A stretch of 64,000 nt of DNA from JAFGDI01 sp963662515 (GCA_963662515.1 OY759675.1:1054001-1118000), one strand, 5' to 3'. Counted from the stretch's first letter, positions 18,223 through 27,965 are shown. Program-made: numbers and translations. Notes: generated by a model from the sequence alone, not told the origin.

Positions 18223-18705
18223 ATGTTCAGGTTTTTAAGGACAATTTGGGATCGCACAGAACGGTTAGCCGGTGATTTGCCGGATCTGCCGCTCAACTGC
18301 ACTGACACTCGAGGCGGGCGGCGGGTTATGCTGGCCCTGGAGCTTATTAAGAGTCAGAGACGCAGCGTTGACCTGAATGCCCGTGCCAACCAGGGTTTTA
18401 TTGAGAATTTCCGCCAGAAATTGCGTCAGAGTGCCCAGGCTCGCAAACTTTGTGCCTTAAGACGCGATCTGCCGCTCTGGCAGCGAGCCTATTATTACAA
18501 TACCTGGGTTATCAATCTGGCGGCCTGTTTCCTGCTGGTATTTATTGCCAAGGCTAATTTCAGTATCTTTACCCGGGCCGGGGTTGCCTATGGTCAGGAG
18601 AAAGTTAACCAGATATATGCCAGTAAGTGCGGTGGTGATAAGGATTTATTGGAATTGTATTCCGTTATGAGGTATGAAGATGACACAGATGGGCCGATCA
18701 TTTAA
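18223..18705 (+). CDS. Single-pass membrane protein, possible anti-sigma or T2SS accessory factor
   Basis: About 160 residues. The first ~100 are cytoplasmic-looking and basic, then one hydrophobic segment (around NLAACFLLVFIAKANF), then ~45 residues outside. No family recognised. The layout (cytoplasmic domain, one membrane helix, gene right after an ECF sigma gene) is that of many anti-sigma factors, but no zinc-binding HxxxCxxC motif is visible. ATG 18223 has AGG seven bases upstream; an in-frame TTG at 18199 is less likely. Its 3' end overlaps the gspE start by about 25 bases. Confidence 0.6.
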   Translation: MFRFLRTIWDRTERLAGDLPDLPLNCTDTRGGRRVMLALELIKSQRRSVDLNARANQGFIENFRQKLRQSAQARKLCALRRDLPLWQRAYYYNTWVINLAACFLLVFIAKANFSIFTRAGVAYGQEKVNQIYASKCGGDKDLLELYSVMRYEDDTDGPII

Positions 18706-19789
18706 TACCGTAGCGATCGTAGATGATATACTGGCTCGAGGAGCTCAATGCCGGGCTTCAGATATCCATTTTGAGCCGGGTGTCGGTCAGATGACAATAA
18801 AATTCCGGCTTGATGGCTGTTTGCAGACCGTTGAGCAGCTTCCGGCAGCGATAAGTGAAAATATTATTACCCGCCTGAAGGTCATGGCCTCACTGCTTAC
18901 ATATCGTAATGATATTCCGCAGGAAGGGCGTATCGAACTGGCTGCGGGCAACACTGATATGATCGAACAGCGAATATCTACCTTTCCCACTATTCACGGC
19001 CAGCGTGCAGTGGTGAGGCTGTTCTATTGCGATACCGGGCTGGATCATCTTGGCGAACTGGGCTTGCCTGTTGCACTTGCTCAAGAGCTGCAAAAGCTGG
19101 TCAGTCAGAGTCAGGGGGTATTATTACTCACCGGCCCGGCAGGAAGCGGCAAAACAACCACTCTCGCCGCCTTGTTACGCTATATCCAGGCGGAGTTTCC
19201 CGGCAAAAGTATTGTTACTCTGGAAGACCCGGTAGAGCGGCATATAGAGGGCGTTACCCAGATACAGATCAGCCAGAACAGTGAGTTGACCTTTCCACGG
19301 GCTTTGCGGTCACTGCTCCGGCAAGACCCGCAGGTGCTGATGGTAGGCGAGATCCGCGATAGTGAGACAGCCAAAATTGTGATAGAAGCCGGGCTTAGTG
19401 GGCATTTACTCTTATCCACTATGCACAGCGGTTCGCCGGCAGGGGCATTTCTGCGTCTGCTGGAAATGGGGGTCGAGCCTTATCAGATAACTTCGGCTGT
19501 TATGGCTGTGCTTAATCAGCGGCTCCTGCGTAAGCTCTGCCCTTACTGCCGGCAGGAGTCAGTAGAAGGCTTTACAGCGGTTGGCTGCGATAAATGTATG
19601 CAGACCGGGTATAAAGGCCGGGTCCTTATCGCCGAGCTGGTCGAGCTTGACTCTCAGTTGCGGCAGGGCATACTCAGCCGGGCCGATTCTGATACTCTGG
19701 CCGAGATAATCGCTGCCAGGGGTCATGTGACCCTGGAACAGAATACCCTGAGATTGGTCCGGGAAGGGATCGTTTCTCCGCGAGCGTAA
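18680..19789 (+). CDS. gspE: Type II secretion/pilus assembly ATPase (GspE/PilB family)
   Basis: About 369 residues, shorter than usual because the N1 domain is absent; it begins almost directly with the N2 domain (CRASDIHFEP). Walker A GPAGSGKT is at 152-159, then the Asp box (TLEDPVE), His box (GLSGHLLLSTMHSG) and Walker B region (VLMVGEIRDSE). A four-cysteine element (CPYC...CDKC) typical of GspE/PilB is present. It powers pseudopilus assembly at the inner membrane. ATG 18680 has GAGG seven bases upstream; ATG 18674 lies too close to it. The absent N1 domain implies a different way of binding GspL. Confidence 0.92.
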   Translation: MTQMGRSFNTVAIVDDILARGAQCRASDIHFEPGVGQMTIKFRLDGCLQTVEQLPAAISENIITRLKVMASLLTYRNDIPQEGRIELAAGNTDMIEQRISTFPTIHGQRAVVRLFYCDTGLDHLGELGLPVALAQELQKLVSQSQGVLLLTGPAGSGKTTTLAALLRYIQAEFPGKSIVTLEDPVERHIEGVTQIQISQNSELTFPRALRSLLRQDPQVLMVGEIRDSETAKIVIEAGLSGHLLLSTMHSGSPAGAFLRLLEMGVEPYQITSAVMAVLNQRLLRKLCPYCRQESVEGFTAVGCDKCMQTGYKGRVLIAELVELDSQLRQGILSRADSDTLAEIIAARGHVTLEQNTLRLVREGIVSPRA

Positions 19790-19884
19790 TTTACTTACAT
19801 TATGGTTGAACAATATGGCGAATTGGTCATGAATATGGTCAAACGCCAGTTAAACGGGATCATTGCAGACATAAGGAGTGCATC

Positions 19885-21075
19885 ATGTCCGTATTTCAAT
19901 ATCATGCTCTAACTAAGCAGGGCCGCCTGATGAAAGGCACGCTGGAAGCCGCCGATCAGCAGCAGGCAGAGCTTACCCTTAAAGAAATGGATCTTGATAT
20001 CCAGATGCTGAGTAAGGATACCACGCCAAGATCCCATACCGTCGTCAGCCGGTCGGAACTGTTGCTGTTCAATCAGCAGCTTTCAGCTATGGCCCAGAGT
20101 GGTATTCCGCTGGAGAAGTGTATCCGGCATATAGCCTGCGAAGTGGCCGGTTCCAGCTCTCGGAAGATGCTGGAGGAAATAGCCAACGACCTGGAGGCTG
20201 GTCAGCCGCCAGATCAGGTCTTTGAAAAACGCAAGGGCCGATTCCCGGTTTTATACGGTCGAATAGTTAAAGCCGGTATTAAGACCGGTCGGCTCAGTGA
20301 GATGCTTGTCAGTCTGAACCGGCATTTGATCACTGCTATCCAGATGCGTCAGGCACTAATAGAGGCTATTACCTACCCGGCGGTAGTGGCTCTGGTGGCT
20401 CTGGTGGTTTTAAGCTGGATCATCGGTTATATGGTTCCGTCCATGAAAACTATCTTTGCGGATATGGGCAGTGAGATTCCGCTTGTTACCAGTTTTATTT
20501 TGTGCTGGCCGGAATATATTAAATATGTCTGGATTACTCTGGCAGGTCTGGGGCTGGCAGGCTGGTTGCTTACTGTTATTGGCAGAAACAATCCTGCGGT
20601 GCAGCGTAAGCTGGAATGGTTATATCTGCATCTGCCTCTGGTTGGCAGAATGTACCGGTTCAGCGGCCTGAGTCGTCTGGCCGATGCTCTGGCCTTACTG
20701 GTCAATAGCGGTTGTGATATTCCCGAAGCACTGGAGCTGGCCGCTGAAACTACCGGCCGTTCGCGTCTGATCCGCGATTGTGGCATTGTCGCCGGGCGGA
20801 TCCGTTCTGGTGAGAGCCTGATCGAAGCTGGTCAGGGTGTAGAGCAACTGCCCAGTCTGTTCATGTATTCAGCCCAGATCGGCATCCAGAGAAATGAGCT
20901 TTCTGACAATCTCTATAGTATGAGCGATATGTATCACCAGCAGGCAAGGATCAATTGCAGCCGACTTTCAGCGCTGCTTACCCCGATCTTGCTGGTTTTT
21001 CTGGGGTTACTTATTGGCTTTATCGTATTATCAATGTTTATGCCTATGGTTAAAATGATAGAGGACCTGGGATAA
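19885..21075 (+). CDS. gspF: Type II secretion inner-membrane platform protein (GspF)
   Basis: A 396-residue protein with two GspF domains (about 45-190 and 265-390) and three membrane segments (near 165-190, 210-230, 365-390), the family's normal layout. MSVFQYHALTKQGRLMKGTLEA is the usual N-terminus. It is the inner-membrane platform that couples GspE to the pseudopilus. AAGGAG precedes ATG 19885. The stop overlaps the next start (TAATG). Confidence 0.93.
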   Translation: MSVFQYHALTKQGRLMKGTLEAADQQQAELTLKEMDLDIQMLSKDTTPRSHTVVSRSELLLFNQQLSAMAQSGIPLEKCIRHIACEVAGSSSRKMLEEIANDLEAGQPPDQVFEKRKGRFPVLYGRIVKAGIKTGRLSEMLVSLNRHLITAIQMRQALIEAITYPAVVALVALVVLSWIIGYMVPSMKTIFADMGSEIPLVTSFILCWPEYIKYVWITLAGLGLAGWLLTVIGRNNPAVQRKLEWLYLHLPLVGRMYRFSGLSRLADALALLVNSGCDIPEALELAAETTGRSRLIRDCGIVAGRIRSGESLIEAGQGVEQLPSLFMYSAQIGIQRNELSDNLYSMSDMYHQQARINCSRLSALLTPILLVFLGLLIGFIVLSMFMPMVKMIEDLG

Positions 21076-22496
21076 TGGATATGCAATATAACATTATGGT
21101 CGTTTTTCTTTATGTTATTAATATACTGCTTTCCCTGGCAATGTTATATTGCCTGGCCAGTCGCAGAATACTAAAGGCTCTGTTGGTACTGGTGTTCTCG
21201 GTCTGTACAGTAATGACGCAGGCCCATCTGGAACAGAATGATAATATACTGGCGATTGCTTTCTTTAATTTACCGGTATATGTGCTTTCGCTGGCCCTGA
21301 TCTATTTCAGGTATATGCGATACCTGATATTATTTCTGCTTTGTCTGATACCTTTTGCTTTGCCGATGATACTATCCGGCCCGCTGATAATTTTATATTG
21401 TTCATCGTTTATCTCATCGGCAGTGATAATGCGCGATTCAGTGCGTATGGATGTACTCAGTACCCTTAGTAGTGCTTTAAGGCAGAATCTTCCCCTGAGT
21501 ACGGCACTGGCCAGTGCCTCTGCGAGCTTTAAGGGCAAATCGGCCCGTATATTAAGCAATACTGCTCAATGGCTGGCCGAGGGTTATTCGCTGAGCGAGT
21601 CGTTGCGGCGGGCATATAACAATTGCCCGGCACATATTATCTCACTGCTGGAGATGGCCCAGGATGTTGACCAGCTCCCGCAGGCGGCTGGTTATATCGA
21701 GCAGCAGCTCTTTGAAAAGCGGCGTACTGGTAGCTGGGCTACCCAGGCTGGCAACAATATATTTATGTACCCATTTATTATTATGAGCCTGGTTGTGGTG
21801 ATGGTAAGTGGTCTGGTGACTTTTGTAGTTCCTAAGTTTATGGTCATCTTCGCAGATATGGGTACTGAATTGCCAGTAACAACCCAATGGCTGGTATCTG
21901 CAACCCGCTTTTTCCATGATTCAACTATTGGTACTTTACTGCTGATTTTGTTGCCGGTTTTGATCCTCTTTGGCTTTATCCGGCAGGTGCTATTTACCCG
22001 TCGTTATGGCAAAAGCTCGCTACTGATAAAATTTATCGATACTATCCGCTGGTATTGCCCGGGTCTGCGTTGGTTTGCTTCGCTCAGCGGTCATATCCGC
22101 ATAATAGAATACTTTCGCATGTCGCTGGTATCGGGTAAATCGCTGGACCGTATCATAGCTAATTGTGCCGGGCTGGATGTGAATCTTGTATTCAGACGCA
22201 AGCTGGAAAACTGGCACAAAATGGTTGTTGCCGGTGTTCCGGTAGCTCAGGCGGCCCGCCAGGTTGGTATATCATCGGCTTTGGCCTGGTGTTTCGATAG
22301 TGAATGCGGGCCGGGCAATGTAGAACAGTCATTGACCATGCTCTTACGCAATTGTATGGCGAATTATGAATATCGCATTAACATCCTGAAAGAATATGCC
22401 GGGCCGATTGCGGTCATTATCTGTGCCTCTATTGTCGGCTTTGTCACTCATGCCGTATTTGTACCACTGGTGAAGATGATAGAGTCGGTGGGTTAA
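21075..22496 (+). CDS. GspF-like membrane protein with extra N-terminal membrane helices
   Basis: A 473-residue paralogue-like protein. The first ~125 residues hold three or four hydrophobic helices absent from normal GspF. Two GspF-type halves follow, each ending in a membrane segment (FVVPKFMVIFADMGTELPVTTQWL mirrors the corresponding segment of the upstream gspF product, and the protein ends FVPLVKMIESVG). The second half is degenerate. It may form a heterodimeric platform with GspF. It is coupled to gspF by a one-base stop/start overlap. Confidence 0.82.
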   Translation: MDMQYNIMVVFLYVINILLSLAMLYCLASRRILKALLVLVFSVCTVMTQAHLEQNDNILAIAFFNLPVYVLSLALIYFRYMRYLILFLLCLIPFALPMILSGPLIILYCSSFISSAVIMRDSVRMDVLSTLSSALRQNLPLSTALASASASFKGKSARILSNTAQWLAEGYSLSESLRRAYNNCPAHIISLLEMAQDVDQLPQAAGYIEQQLFEKRRTGSWATQAGNNIFMYPFIIMSLVVVMVSGLVTFVVPKFMVIFADMGTELPVTTQWLVSATRFFHDSTIGTLLLILLPVLILFGFIRQVLFTRRYGKSSLLIKFIDTIRWYCPGLRWFASLSGHIRIIEYFRMSLVSGKSLDRIIANCAGLDVNLVFRRKLENWHKMVVAGVPVAQAARQVGISSALAWCFDSECGPGNVEQSLTMLLRNCMANYEYRINILKEYAGPIAVIICASIVGFVTHAVFVPLVKMIESVG

Positions 22497-22574
22497 TATA
22501 GCCAGTTTGGAAATTGGTTGTAATGCTATAGGTTTAAACTTAAAAAATGTTTCGAAGATCAGGGTCTTTTGCTC

Positions 22575-22979
22575 ATGAATAAAAGAAAACAAAAAAGTCT
22601 CGCTTTTCTTCTGGTTGAGGCCACAGTTGCCCTGGGGATACTTGCTGTGATGCTGGGGGTATTTGCCAGTCTGATGTCCTCTGGATTCCGGGCTAATAAG
22701 CAGGTATATGCCCGGCAGAAGTGTATTCTGGCGGCTTTGGCCCAGCTTGACTCACTGTCGGTAACTGGAAAGCCGCTTAATGCCGATCAGGTCGAGCAGC
22801 TCTGGCCCGGCGTAACTATTTCAGTTTCTATTGAATCTGGGGCTGGTACTTATGCCGGTTATAACTGTCATAAAGCCGTTGCCAGAATAACCGAGGCTGG
22901 CAAGGAGCATTCTTCCAGCCAGATGCGTTATATACCAGCCTCAGCAGAAATGTCAGGAGGCAGTTATGCACTTAACTAG
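22575..22979 (+). CDS. Minor pseudopilin (GspI/V-like) with Ala at cleavage site
   Basis: About 134 residues. The N-terminus has the prepilin helix FLLVEATVALGILAVMLGVFASLM with Glu at +5, but the residue before the expected cleavage is Ala (SLA|FLLVE) rather than Gly. Ala is tolerated at -1 in some minor pseudopilins. The rest is a short globular domain with one disulphide-capable pair. ATG 22575 is preferred; AGGG lies ten bases upstream. It overlaps the next gene by 14 bases. Confidence 0.75.
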   Translation: MNKRKQKSLAFLLVEATVALGILAVMLGVFASLMSSGFRANKQVYARQKCILAALAQLDSLSVTGKPLNADQVEQLWPGVTISVSIESGAGTYAGYNCHKAVARITEAGKEHSSSQMRYIPASAEMSGGSYALN

Positions 22980-23484
22980 AATAACCCGGCGACATCGTGG
23001 TATTATGTTGGTCGAGATGCTATGCGTAATGGGCCTGTTTTGTACCATTATGGTGATCGTCAGCCCTCTGTTGCGTGATCTGATGCTCAATATTCCTCGT
23101 GCCCAGCATATTGTCAATGAGCAGAATACTTTTATCGGGCGATTGACCGAGCTTCGCAGTATGATCGAAGCCGCAGAGAGTATTTCTCTTTGTCCAGGGC
23201 GGGCGGTATTGCATAATGCCGATGGCAGCACCAGAGAACTGACTGTGCAGGATGATATGCTTAGTTGTACCGTCTGTTCACTCGGTGGCCAGCCTGAGCA
23301 GGCTGTTAAAGATGTTTTTGCTTATACTCAGCCGCAATTGACTCTGTTTCCGCTGGGATCTGATAAACCACAGGCCCTTAAATTGCAATTGTCGGTTATC
23401 ACTCACCGCCAGCCGAGCGAACATCTCTCAGAACCTCTTAATGTCCTGTTCTATCTGAAAGAAGGTCAGTATGTCAGCAATTGA
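22966..23484 (+). CDS. Minor pseudopilin (GspJ-like)
   Basis: A 172-residue protein with the prepilin-like sequence RG|IMLVEMLCVMGLFCTIMVIVSPLL; Gly at -1 and Glu at +5 are kept while the +1 residue is Ile. The globular part is beta-rich and resembles GspJ/PilW-like minor pseudopilins. AGGAGG lies six bases before ATG 22966. It overlaps both neighbours by 14 bases, so the minor pseudopilin genes are tightly coupled. Confidence 0.7.
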   Translation: MHLTRITRRHRGIMLVEMLCVMGLFCTIMVIVSPLLRDLMLNIPRAQHIVNEQNTFIGRLTELRSMIEAAESISLCPGRAVLHNADGSTRELTVQDDMLSCTVCSLGGQPEQAVKDVFAYTQPQLTLFPLGSDKPQALKLQLSVITHRQPSEHLSEPLNVLFYLKEGQYVSN

Positions 23485-23710
23485 ACTTAAAACCAGTACC
23501 AGGGTGGATAAGCGTTATAAACGCCGGGCCTTTGTTATGATCTATGTCCTGGCGATCCTGAGCTTGATATTCCCGGCTATGCTGATAATGTCAGCCACAC
23601 TATCGGATCATCTGCAAAGCCTGAAAAAATTACAAAAACTGGCCGACAAAGCTAATGCGTGCCCATTGTTGATTGAAGAAAATGCAGATGATGGTCAAGA
23701 TACAAAATGA
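23471..23710 (+). CDS. Short hydrophobic-helix protein ending the pseudopilin operon (GspK-like remnant?)
   Basis: A 79-residue protein with basic leader, one membrane helix (AFVMIYVLAILSLIFPAMLIM) and a short soluble tail. The helix resembles the start of GspK/PilX-type minor pseudopilins, but GspK is normally over 250 residues and the +5 Glu is missing. It may be a truncated GspK or a distinct assembly factor. It overlaps the previous gene by 14 bases and is followed at once by an intrinsic terminator. Confidence 0.55.
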   Translation: MSAIELKTSTRVDKRYKRRAFVMIYVLAILSLIFPAMLIMSATLSDHLQSLKKLQKLADKANACPLLIEENADDGQDTK

Positions 23711-23712
23711 AG

Positions 23713-23755
23713 CAGGCAGGATTTTGAGGTCCTGCCTGACTATCTCTTTTTATTT
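23713..23755. terminator. Intrinsic terminator ending the secretion operon
   Basis: CAGGCAGGA pairs with TCCTGCCTG (arms 23713-23721 and 23730-23738), followed by a T-rich tract to 23755. It ends the plus-strand pseudopilin transcript and faces the GH92 stop at 23750, so it may serve convergent transcription. Confidence 0.8.
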
Positions 23756-26104
23756 TGTCATAGAATAGGGGAGTGCATTTGGTGAAATGCCCCAATTCTG
23801 GTTTGGTACAGGCCCCATATTGAAGATCAGTTTTCCACCTTCAACTATTTCATTATGCCACAGGTAGCATCTTTCCAGTGGCTTGTCATTAAGCATTACC
23901 GACTGGATATATATGTTTTCAGGAGAGAGGTTATCAGCTTCAATAATGAACTGTTTATTGTTCTCCAGGTTTATAATGGCCTTATCAACACAGGGGCTGC
24001 CGATCACATATTGGTTGCTTCCCGGTGCTACTGGGTAGAAGCCCAGACTGCTGAATATGTACCAGGCAGACATCTGGCCGCAATCGTCATTACCGCACAG
24101 GCCATCGTATGTTGGTTTGTACATAGTATTTACAATTTGATGCACTCGTTCCTGGGTCTTCCACGGCTGGCCAGCATAACAATACAGATATGGCACATGA
24201 TGGCTGGGTTCATTGCCGTGTACATAATTACCGATCATTCCTACTCGTGTTACATCCTCGCTTCCGGCAATATCTTCATCAGAGACTTCCATGGTAAAGA
24301 GGGTGTCTAACCATGTTACCAGTCTTTCGTTCCCGCCCAATAGCTCAATGAAGCCTTTGGGGTCGTGTGGGACATAGAGAGAATAGTTCCAGGCATTACC
24401 TTCAATATAACCCTGGCCGTGTGTGCTCATTGGGTTAAATGGTGTTTTAAATGAGCCATCAGAGAGTTTTGCCCGAATGAAACCGGTTTCAGGATCGAAA
24501 AGGTTTTTATAGCTATTGGCCCGTTTGAGAAAATCTCTGGCAATGTCCTGCTTGCCAAGCTTTTCGGCAAATTGGGCAATTGTCCAGTCATCATAAGCAT
24601 ACTCCAGGGTTTTAGAGGCAGAACTGCTATTCTTGTCTTCTGGGACATAGCCATATTTTTCATAGTATTCTATGCCATCATAAGGGCCGTAAGTGGCACT
24701 TGAGACAACAGCCTCAAAAGCCTTGTCGATATCAAAGCCGCTAATACCTTTCATGTAAGCATCCACGATCACAGGTACGGCATGATAGCCGATCATGCAC
24801 CAGTTCTCGTTGGCATAATGCGACCAGATGGGCAGTATCTTATGTACGCTTTGCTGGTAATGAGCCAGCATGGAATTGATCATATCGCTGGTGCGTTCCT
24901 GCTGTATGATTGTAAATAATGGGTGCAGGGCTCGATAGGTGTCCCACAGCGAGAATATGGTATAATTAGTAAAATCACTGGGCTTGTGAATGTTTTGGTC
25001 CAGTCCGCGGTATTGACCATCAATATCTGCATATATGATCGGGCTCAAAAAGCTATGATATAGTGCAGTGTAAAAGCTGACCATGCGGTCTTTCGTGCCA
25101 GTTACCTGGATTTTGGCCAATTCTTTGTTCCACTTATCGCGTGCGGCTGCCGATAATTTGGCAAAATCCCATTCTGGCATCTCGCTTCTGAGATTGTTCA
25201 GTGCTCCGGCTGTGCTCACTGGTGACAGAGCAACTTTTATCATTACTTCTGGATCAGTTTGAGTGTCAAAGTTGAAACAGCACTTAATTTTCTTTCCTGT
25301 TCGTTCGGGGAAATTGTTATTCTGATCGAACTTGCCCCACCAGCCGCTGTAAATCTCTTTTTCATCATTTTTCAGACTGTAAGAACTTAATGGTCGGGAA
25401 AACTCCATGGCAAAAAAAACATATCGAGTACGAGCCCAGCCGTTTGTCTGGAGGAAGCCGGTTACCAGATGGTCGTTTTCCACTCTGACAGAGGACCAAA
25501 CCACTTTGCCATCATAGTTGTAAATACCAGCTGTCATGTCCAGAATAATATGGGCATCTGAGCCTTTGGGGAAGGTTATCTTGTGCATGCCTACTCGTTC
25601 AGTAGCTGTCAGTTCGACATCAATATTATAGTCGTCCAGATGTACCGAATAATAACCTGGTGATGCGGTTTCTCTGTCATGAGAAAACCGGCTGCGATAA
25701 CCAGTCTCAGGTGCTTCCATGGTTCCCGGAGTTAATTGTATCGGACCTGTTGTTGGCATGATCAGCAGGTCGCCCAGATCTGAATGGCCAGTACCGCTGA
25801 AATGTGTATGGCTGAATCCGGCGATCGTGGAGTCATGGTACTGATAGCCGGCACAATAGGCATAGGCTTTGGGGTTATAACCCCGGCCCAGACTATAGGG
25901 TTGGATATCAGTGTCAGGGCTGAGCTGCACCATGCCAAACGGTACTGTAGCGCCAGGGTAGCAGTGTCCCATATCGTGTGTTCCTATGATAGGGTTGACA
26001 TATTCACAGAGGTCTGGGGCAGGGTTTGATACATTATTTGAAGCCTGGCATGCTGTCAGTATCAGGCCAAAGAGGATCGCAGATATTTTAATGTGATTTT
26101 TCAT
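23750..26104 (-). CDS. GH92 family alpha-mannosidase, lipoprotein
   Basis: A 784-residue secreted exo-alpha-mannosidase of glycoside hydrolase family 92, a calcium-dependent inverting family acting mainly on alpha-1,2-mannosides. Family signatures are NPIIGTHDMGHCYPGATVPFG near the N-terminus, GFSHTHFSGTG, the (alpha/alpha)6-barrel stretch around SLWDTYRALHP, and GNDDCGQMSAWYIFSSLGFYP near the end. A signal peptide with lipobox LTAC (about residues 16-19) predicts a lipid anchor. AAGGA precedes ATG 26104. It stands alone on the minus strand, so it has its own promoter. It belongs with the GH3 gene to a glycan-degradation region. Confidence 0.93.
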   Translation of the reverse strand: MKNHIKISAILFGLILTACQASNNVSNPAPDLCEYVNPIIGTHDMGHCYPGATVPFGMVQLSPDTDIQPYSLGRGYNPKAYAYCAGYQYHDSTIAGFSHTHFSGTGHSDLGDLLIMPTTGPIQLTPGTMEAPETGYRSRFSHDRETASPGYYSVHLDDYNIDVELTATERVGMHKITFPKGSDAHIILDMTAGIYNYDGKVVWSSVRVENDHLVTGFLQTNGWARTRYVFFAMEFSRPLSSYSLKNDEKEIYSGWWGKFDQNNNFPERTGKKIKCCFNFDTQTDPEVMIKVALSPVSTAGALNNLRSEMPEWDFAKLSAAARDKWNKELAKIQVTGTKDRMVSFYTALYHSFLSPIIYADIDGQYRGLDQNIHKPSDFTNYTIFSLWDTYRALHPLFTIIQQERTSDMINSMLAHYQQSVHKILPIWSHYANENWCMIGYHAVPVIVDAYMKGISGFDIDKAFEAVVSSATYGPYDGIEYYEKYGYVPEDKNSSSASKTLEYAYDDWTIAQFAEKLGKQDIARDFLKRANSYKNLFDPETGFIRAKLSDGSFKTPFNPMSTHGQGYIEGNAWNYSLYVPHDPKGFIELLGGNERLVTWLDTLFTMEVSDEDIAGSEDVTRVGMIGNYVHGNEPSHHVPYLYCYAGQPWKTQERVHQIVNTMYKPTYDGLCGNDDCGQMSAWYIFSSLGFYPVAPGSNQYVIGSPCVDKAIINLENNKQFIIEADNLSPENIYIQSVMLNDKPLERCYLWHNEIVEGGKLIFNMGPVPNQNWGISPNALPYSMTK

Positions 26105-26349
26105 CGGGTATCCTTCTTAAAAGTGTGAATTAGCAATAGCTTATATAATGATTGATTGTTTTGTCTTTTTGTGATTTTAACCGTAAGCCAACCAGAAAAC
26201 AATATGAAAAGTTGTAACCGTGAACCATTACAAAAATAATAGCTTTTCCTGACCAGATTAAACGATATAATAGCCGCTGTGTAGCTCAGGCAGGTAATTG
26301 TCTGTGAATATTTCAGAACTATCTGATGCAATTCCGATTTGAGGTGTGC

Positions 26350-27492
26350 GTGAAATTGACATATAAGATATTCAGACAGTATATTGTTATGACTGCGGCT
26401 GTTTGGTTTTTGCTGATCTCACCCGGCTGCGACAGGTCTGAATCGCCGGTTGAAGTGCCGCTTGATGTCAGGATCGGCCGAATGCTCATGGTTGGCTTTC
26501 GCGGCTGTAGCATCGACCCGGACAGTAGCATTGTTCGTGACATTCAGGTTAATCACCTGGGCGGGGTAATACTCTTTGAACGAGATGTGCTTCTGGGCAG
26601 TTCCCGGCGTAATATCGAGTCGGCCGCTCAGTTGCAGCAATTAACCGCTGATCTGCAGCGATATGCCGGGGGGCGGCTTATTATTGCCATAGACCAGGAA
26701 GGCGGCCGGATAACCCGCTTAAAAGAAAAGCACGGCTTTGACCCATCTTTGTCTCATCAGGCACTCGGTAGCAGAGATGATGAGCAGTTTACTTATGAGC
26801 AGGCCTGCAAGATCGCCGAGCCGCTGGCCCGCATGGGGATAAATCTCAATATGGCACCGGTAGTCGATCTGGCTCTTAACCCGGATAGTCCGGTGATCGC
26901 CCGGCTTGAACGCAGTTTTGCCGCAGACCCGGCCGTAGTGACCCGCCAGGTGCGTGCCTATATTAAAGCCCATCATGAGCTGGGTATTGCCTGCTGTCTC
27001 AAGCATTTCCCCGGCCATGGCAGTGCCAGATCCGATTCGCATCTGGGATTCACTGATATCAGCGATACCTGGCAGGAAAGTGAATTAGAGCCATATAAGA
27101 ACCTCATTGCCTCTGCCCGGGTTGATGCGATAATGACCGGTCATTTATACAACAGTCACCTCGACAGCAAATACCCGGCTACTCTTTCACGGGCCACGCT
27201 TGAGGGCCTGTTACGCGAGAAAATGGCTTATGATGGTCCGATCATTTCCGATGATCTGCAGATGAAGGCCATAACCAGTGAATATGGCCTCGAGCAGACC
27301 GTGGAACAGGCTGTTCTGGCCGGAGTGGATATCCTGCTTTTTGCCAATAACTCAGACTATGACCCCGATATTGCCGCCAAAGTTATTGCCATAATAAAAA
27401 ACATGCTTGCCCGCGGCCTTATCGATGAAAAGCGTATCGATGAGTCTTATCGCAGGATCGAGACAATTATAAGGGTGGTAAAAAGCGAGTGA
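26350..27492 (+). CDS. GH3 family beta-N-acetylhexosaminidase (NagZ-like), lipoprotein
   Basis: About 380 residues. A signal segment ending LLISPGC predicts a lipoprotein. The single GH3 barrel domain carries KHFPGHGSARSDSHLG (the NagZ-type His/Asp general acid-base loop) and nucleophile Asp in ISDDLQM, which mark beta-N-acetylglucosaminidases rather than two-domain GH3 beta-glucosidases. NagZ removes GlcNAc from peptidoglycan or chitin-type glycans. GTG 26350 is preferred because GAGG lies five bases upstream; an in-frame ATG at 26326 lacks such a site. Being exported, it more likely acts on external or envelope glycans than in cytosolic recycling. Confidence 0.9.
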   Translation: MKLTYKIFRQYIVMTAAVWFLLISPGCDRSESPVEVPLDVRIGRMLMVGFRGCSIDPDSSIVRDIQVNHLGGVILFERDVLLGSSRRNIESAAQLQQLTADLQRYAGGRLIIAIDQEGGRITRLKEKHGFDPSLSHQALGSRDDEQFTYEQACKIAEPLARMGINLNMAPVVDLALNPDSPVIARLERSFAADPAVVTRQVRAYIKAHHELGIACCLKHFPGHGSARSDSHLGFTDISDTWQESELEPYKNLIASARVDAIMTGHLYNSHLDSKYPATLSRATLEGLLREKMAYDGPIISDDLQMKAITSEYGLEQTVEQAVLAGVDILLFANNSDYDPDIAAKVIAIIKNMLARGLIDEKRIDESYRRIETIIRVVKSE

Positions 27493-27965
27493 CCGTTCCC
27501 CATCCCCAAAAATGCTTAATACTGAGAGCCGATAATGTGCCGTTTTGCCCGGGCGTTCCGGGTCAATATATGCGCTCTGCGTTGAATAATGCCCGGATTT
27601 GTCAGTTTAGCAGTGCCCCAAGGTTCTTTAGTGGTAAAACTTACATAAATACAGTATTTGTAAGGCGTTATCCGAAAGTAAGCCGGTTTCATCTGTCGCA
27701 GGTCACGCTTCATCTGTTGCAGATTGTACTTACTTTGGGCCGGATAATAATGTCGAAGACCATAATCACCGTCCCGGCTTTTTGTTTTCATTTTGTGCCG
27801 ATGATTTGCTATAATGAAGCCTCCTGCCGGTCCCGATAATATGGGACAGGCTGTTTGTTTGGTTGTAAATATCGCTATGGTAATTGTTTATGTGGAAAAT
27901 ATATTGTCTGATGGTTTGTTTGTCTGTAGCATTGATAAGCAGAGCGTAGAGGCAGAGGAGAAATA
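27493..27965. other. Intergenic region before PEP-CTERM gene
   Basis: A 473-base gap. A 116-codon ORF overlapping the GH3 stop has poor composition and I do not accept it. The last 60 bases hold the GAGGAG ribosome site for the PEP-CTERM gene. A short internal similarity (CATCTGTCGCAG / CATCTGTTGCAG near 27690-27720) is the only repeat seen. No terminator or RNA gene is evident. Confidence 0.5.

Noticed and set aside
27489..27839. 116-codon ORF overlapping the GH3 stop
   Set aside because: Composition is not protein-like, there is no ribosome site beyond the GTGA overlap and no recognisable motif; more likely spacer DNA.
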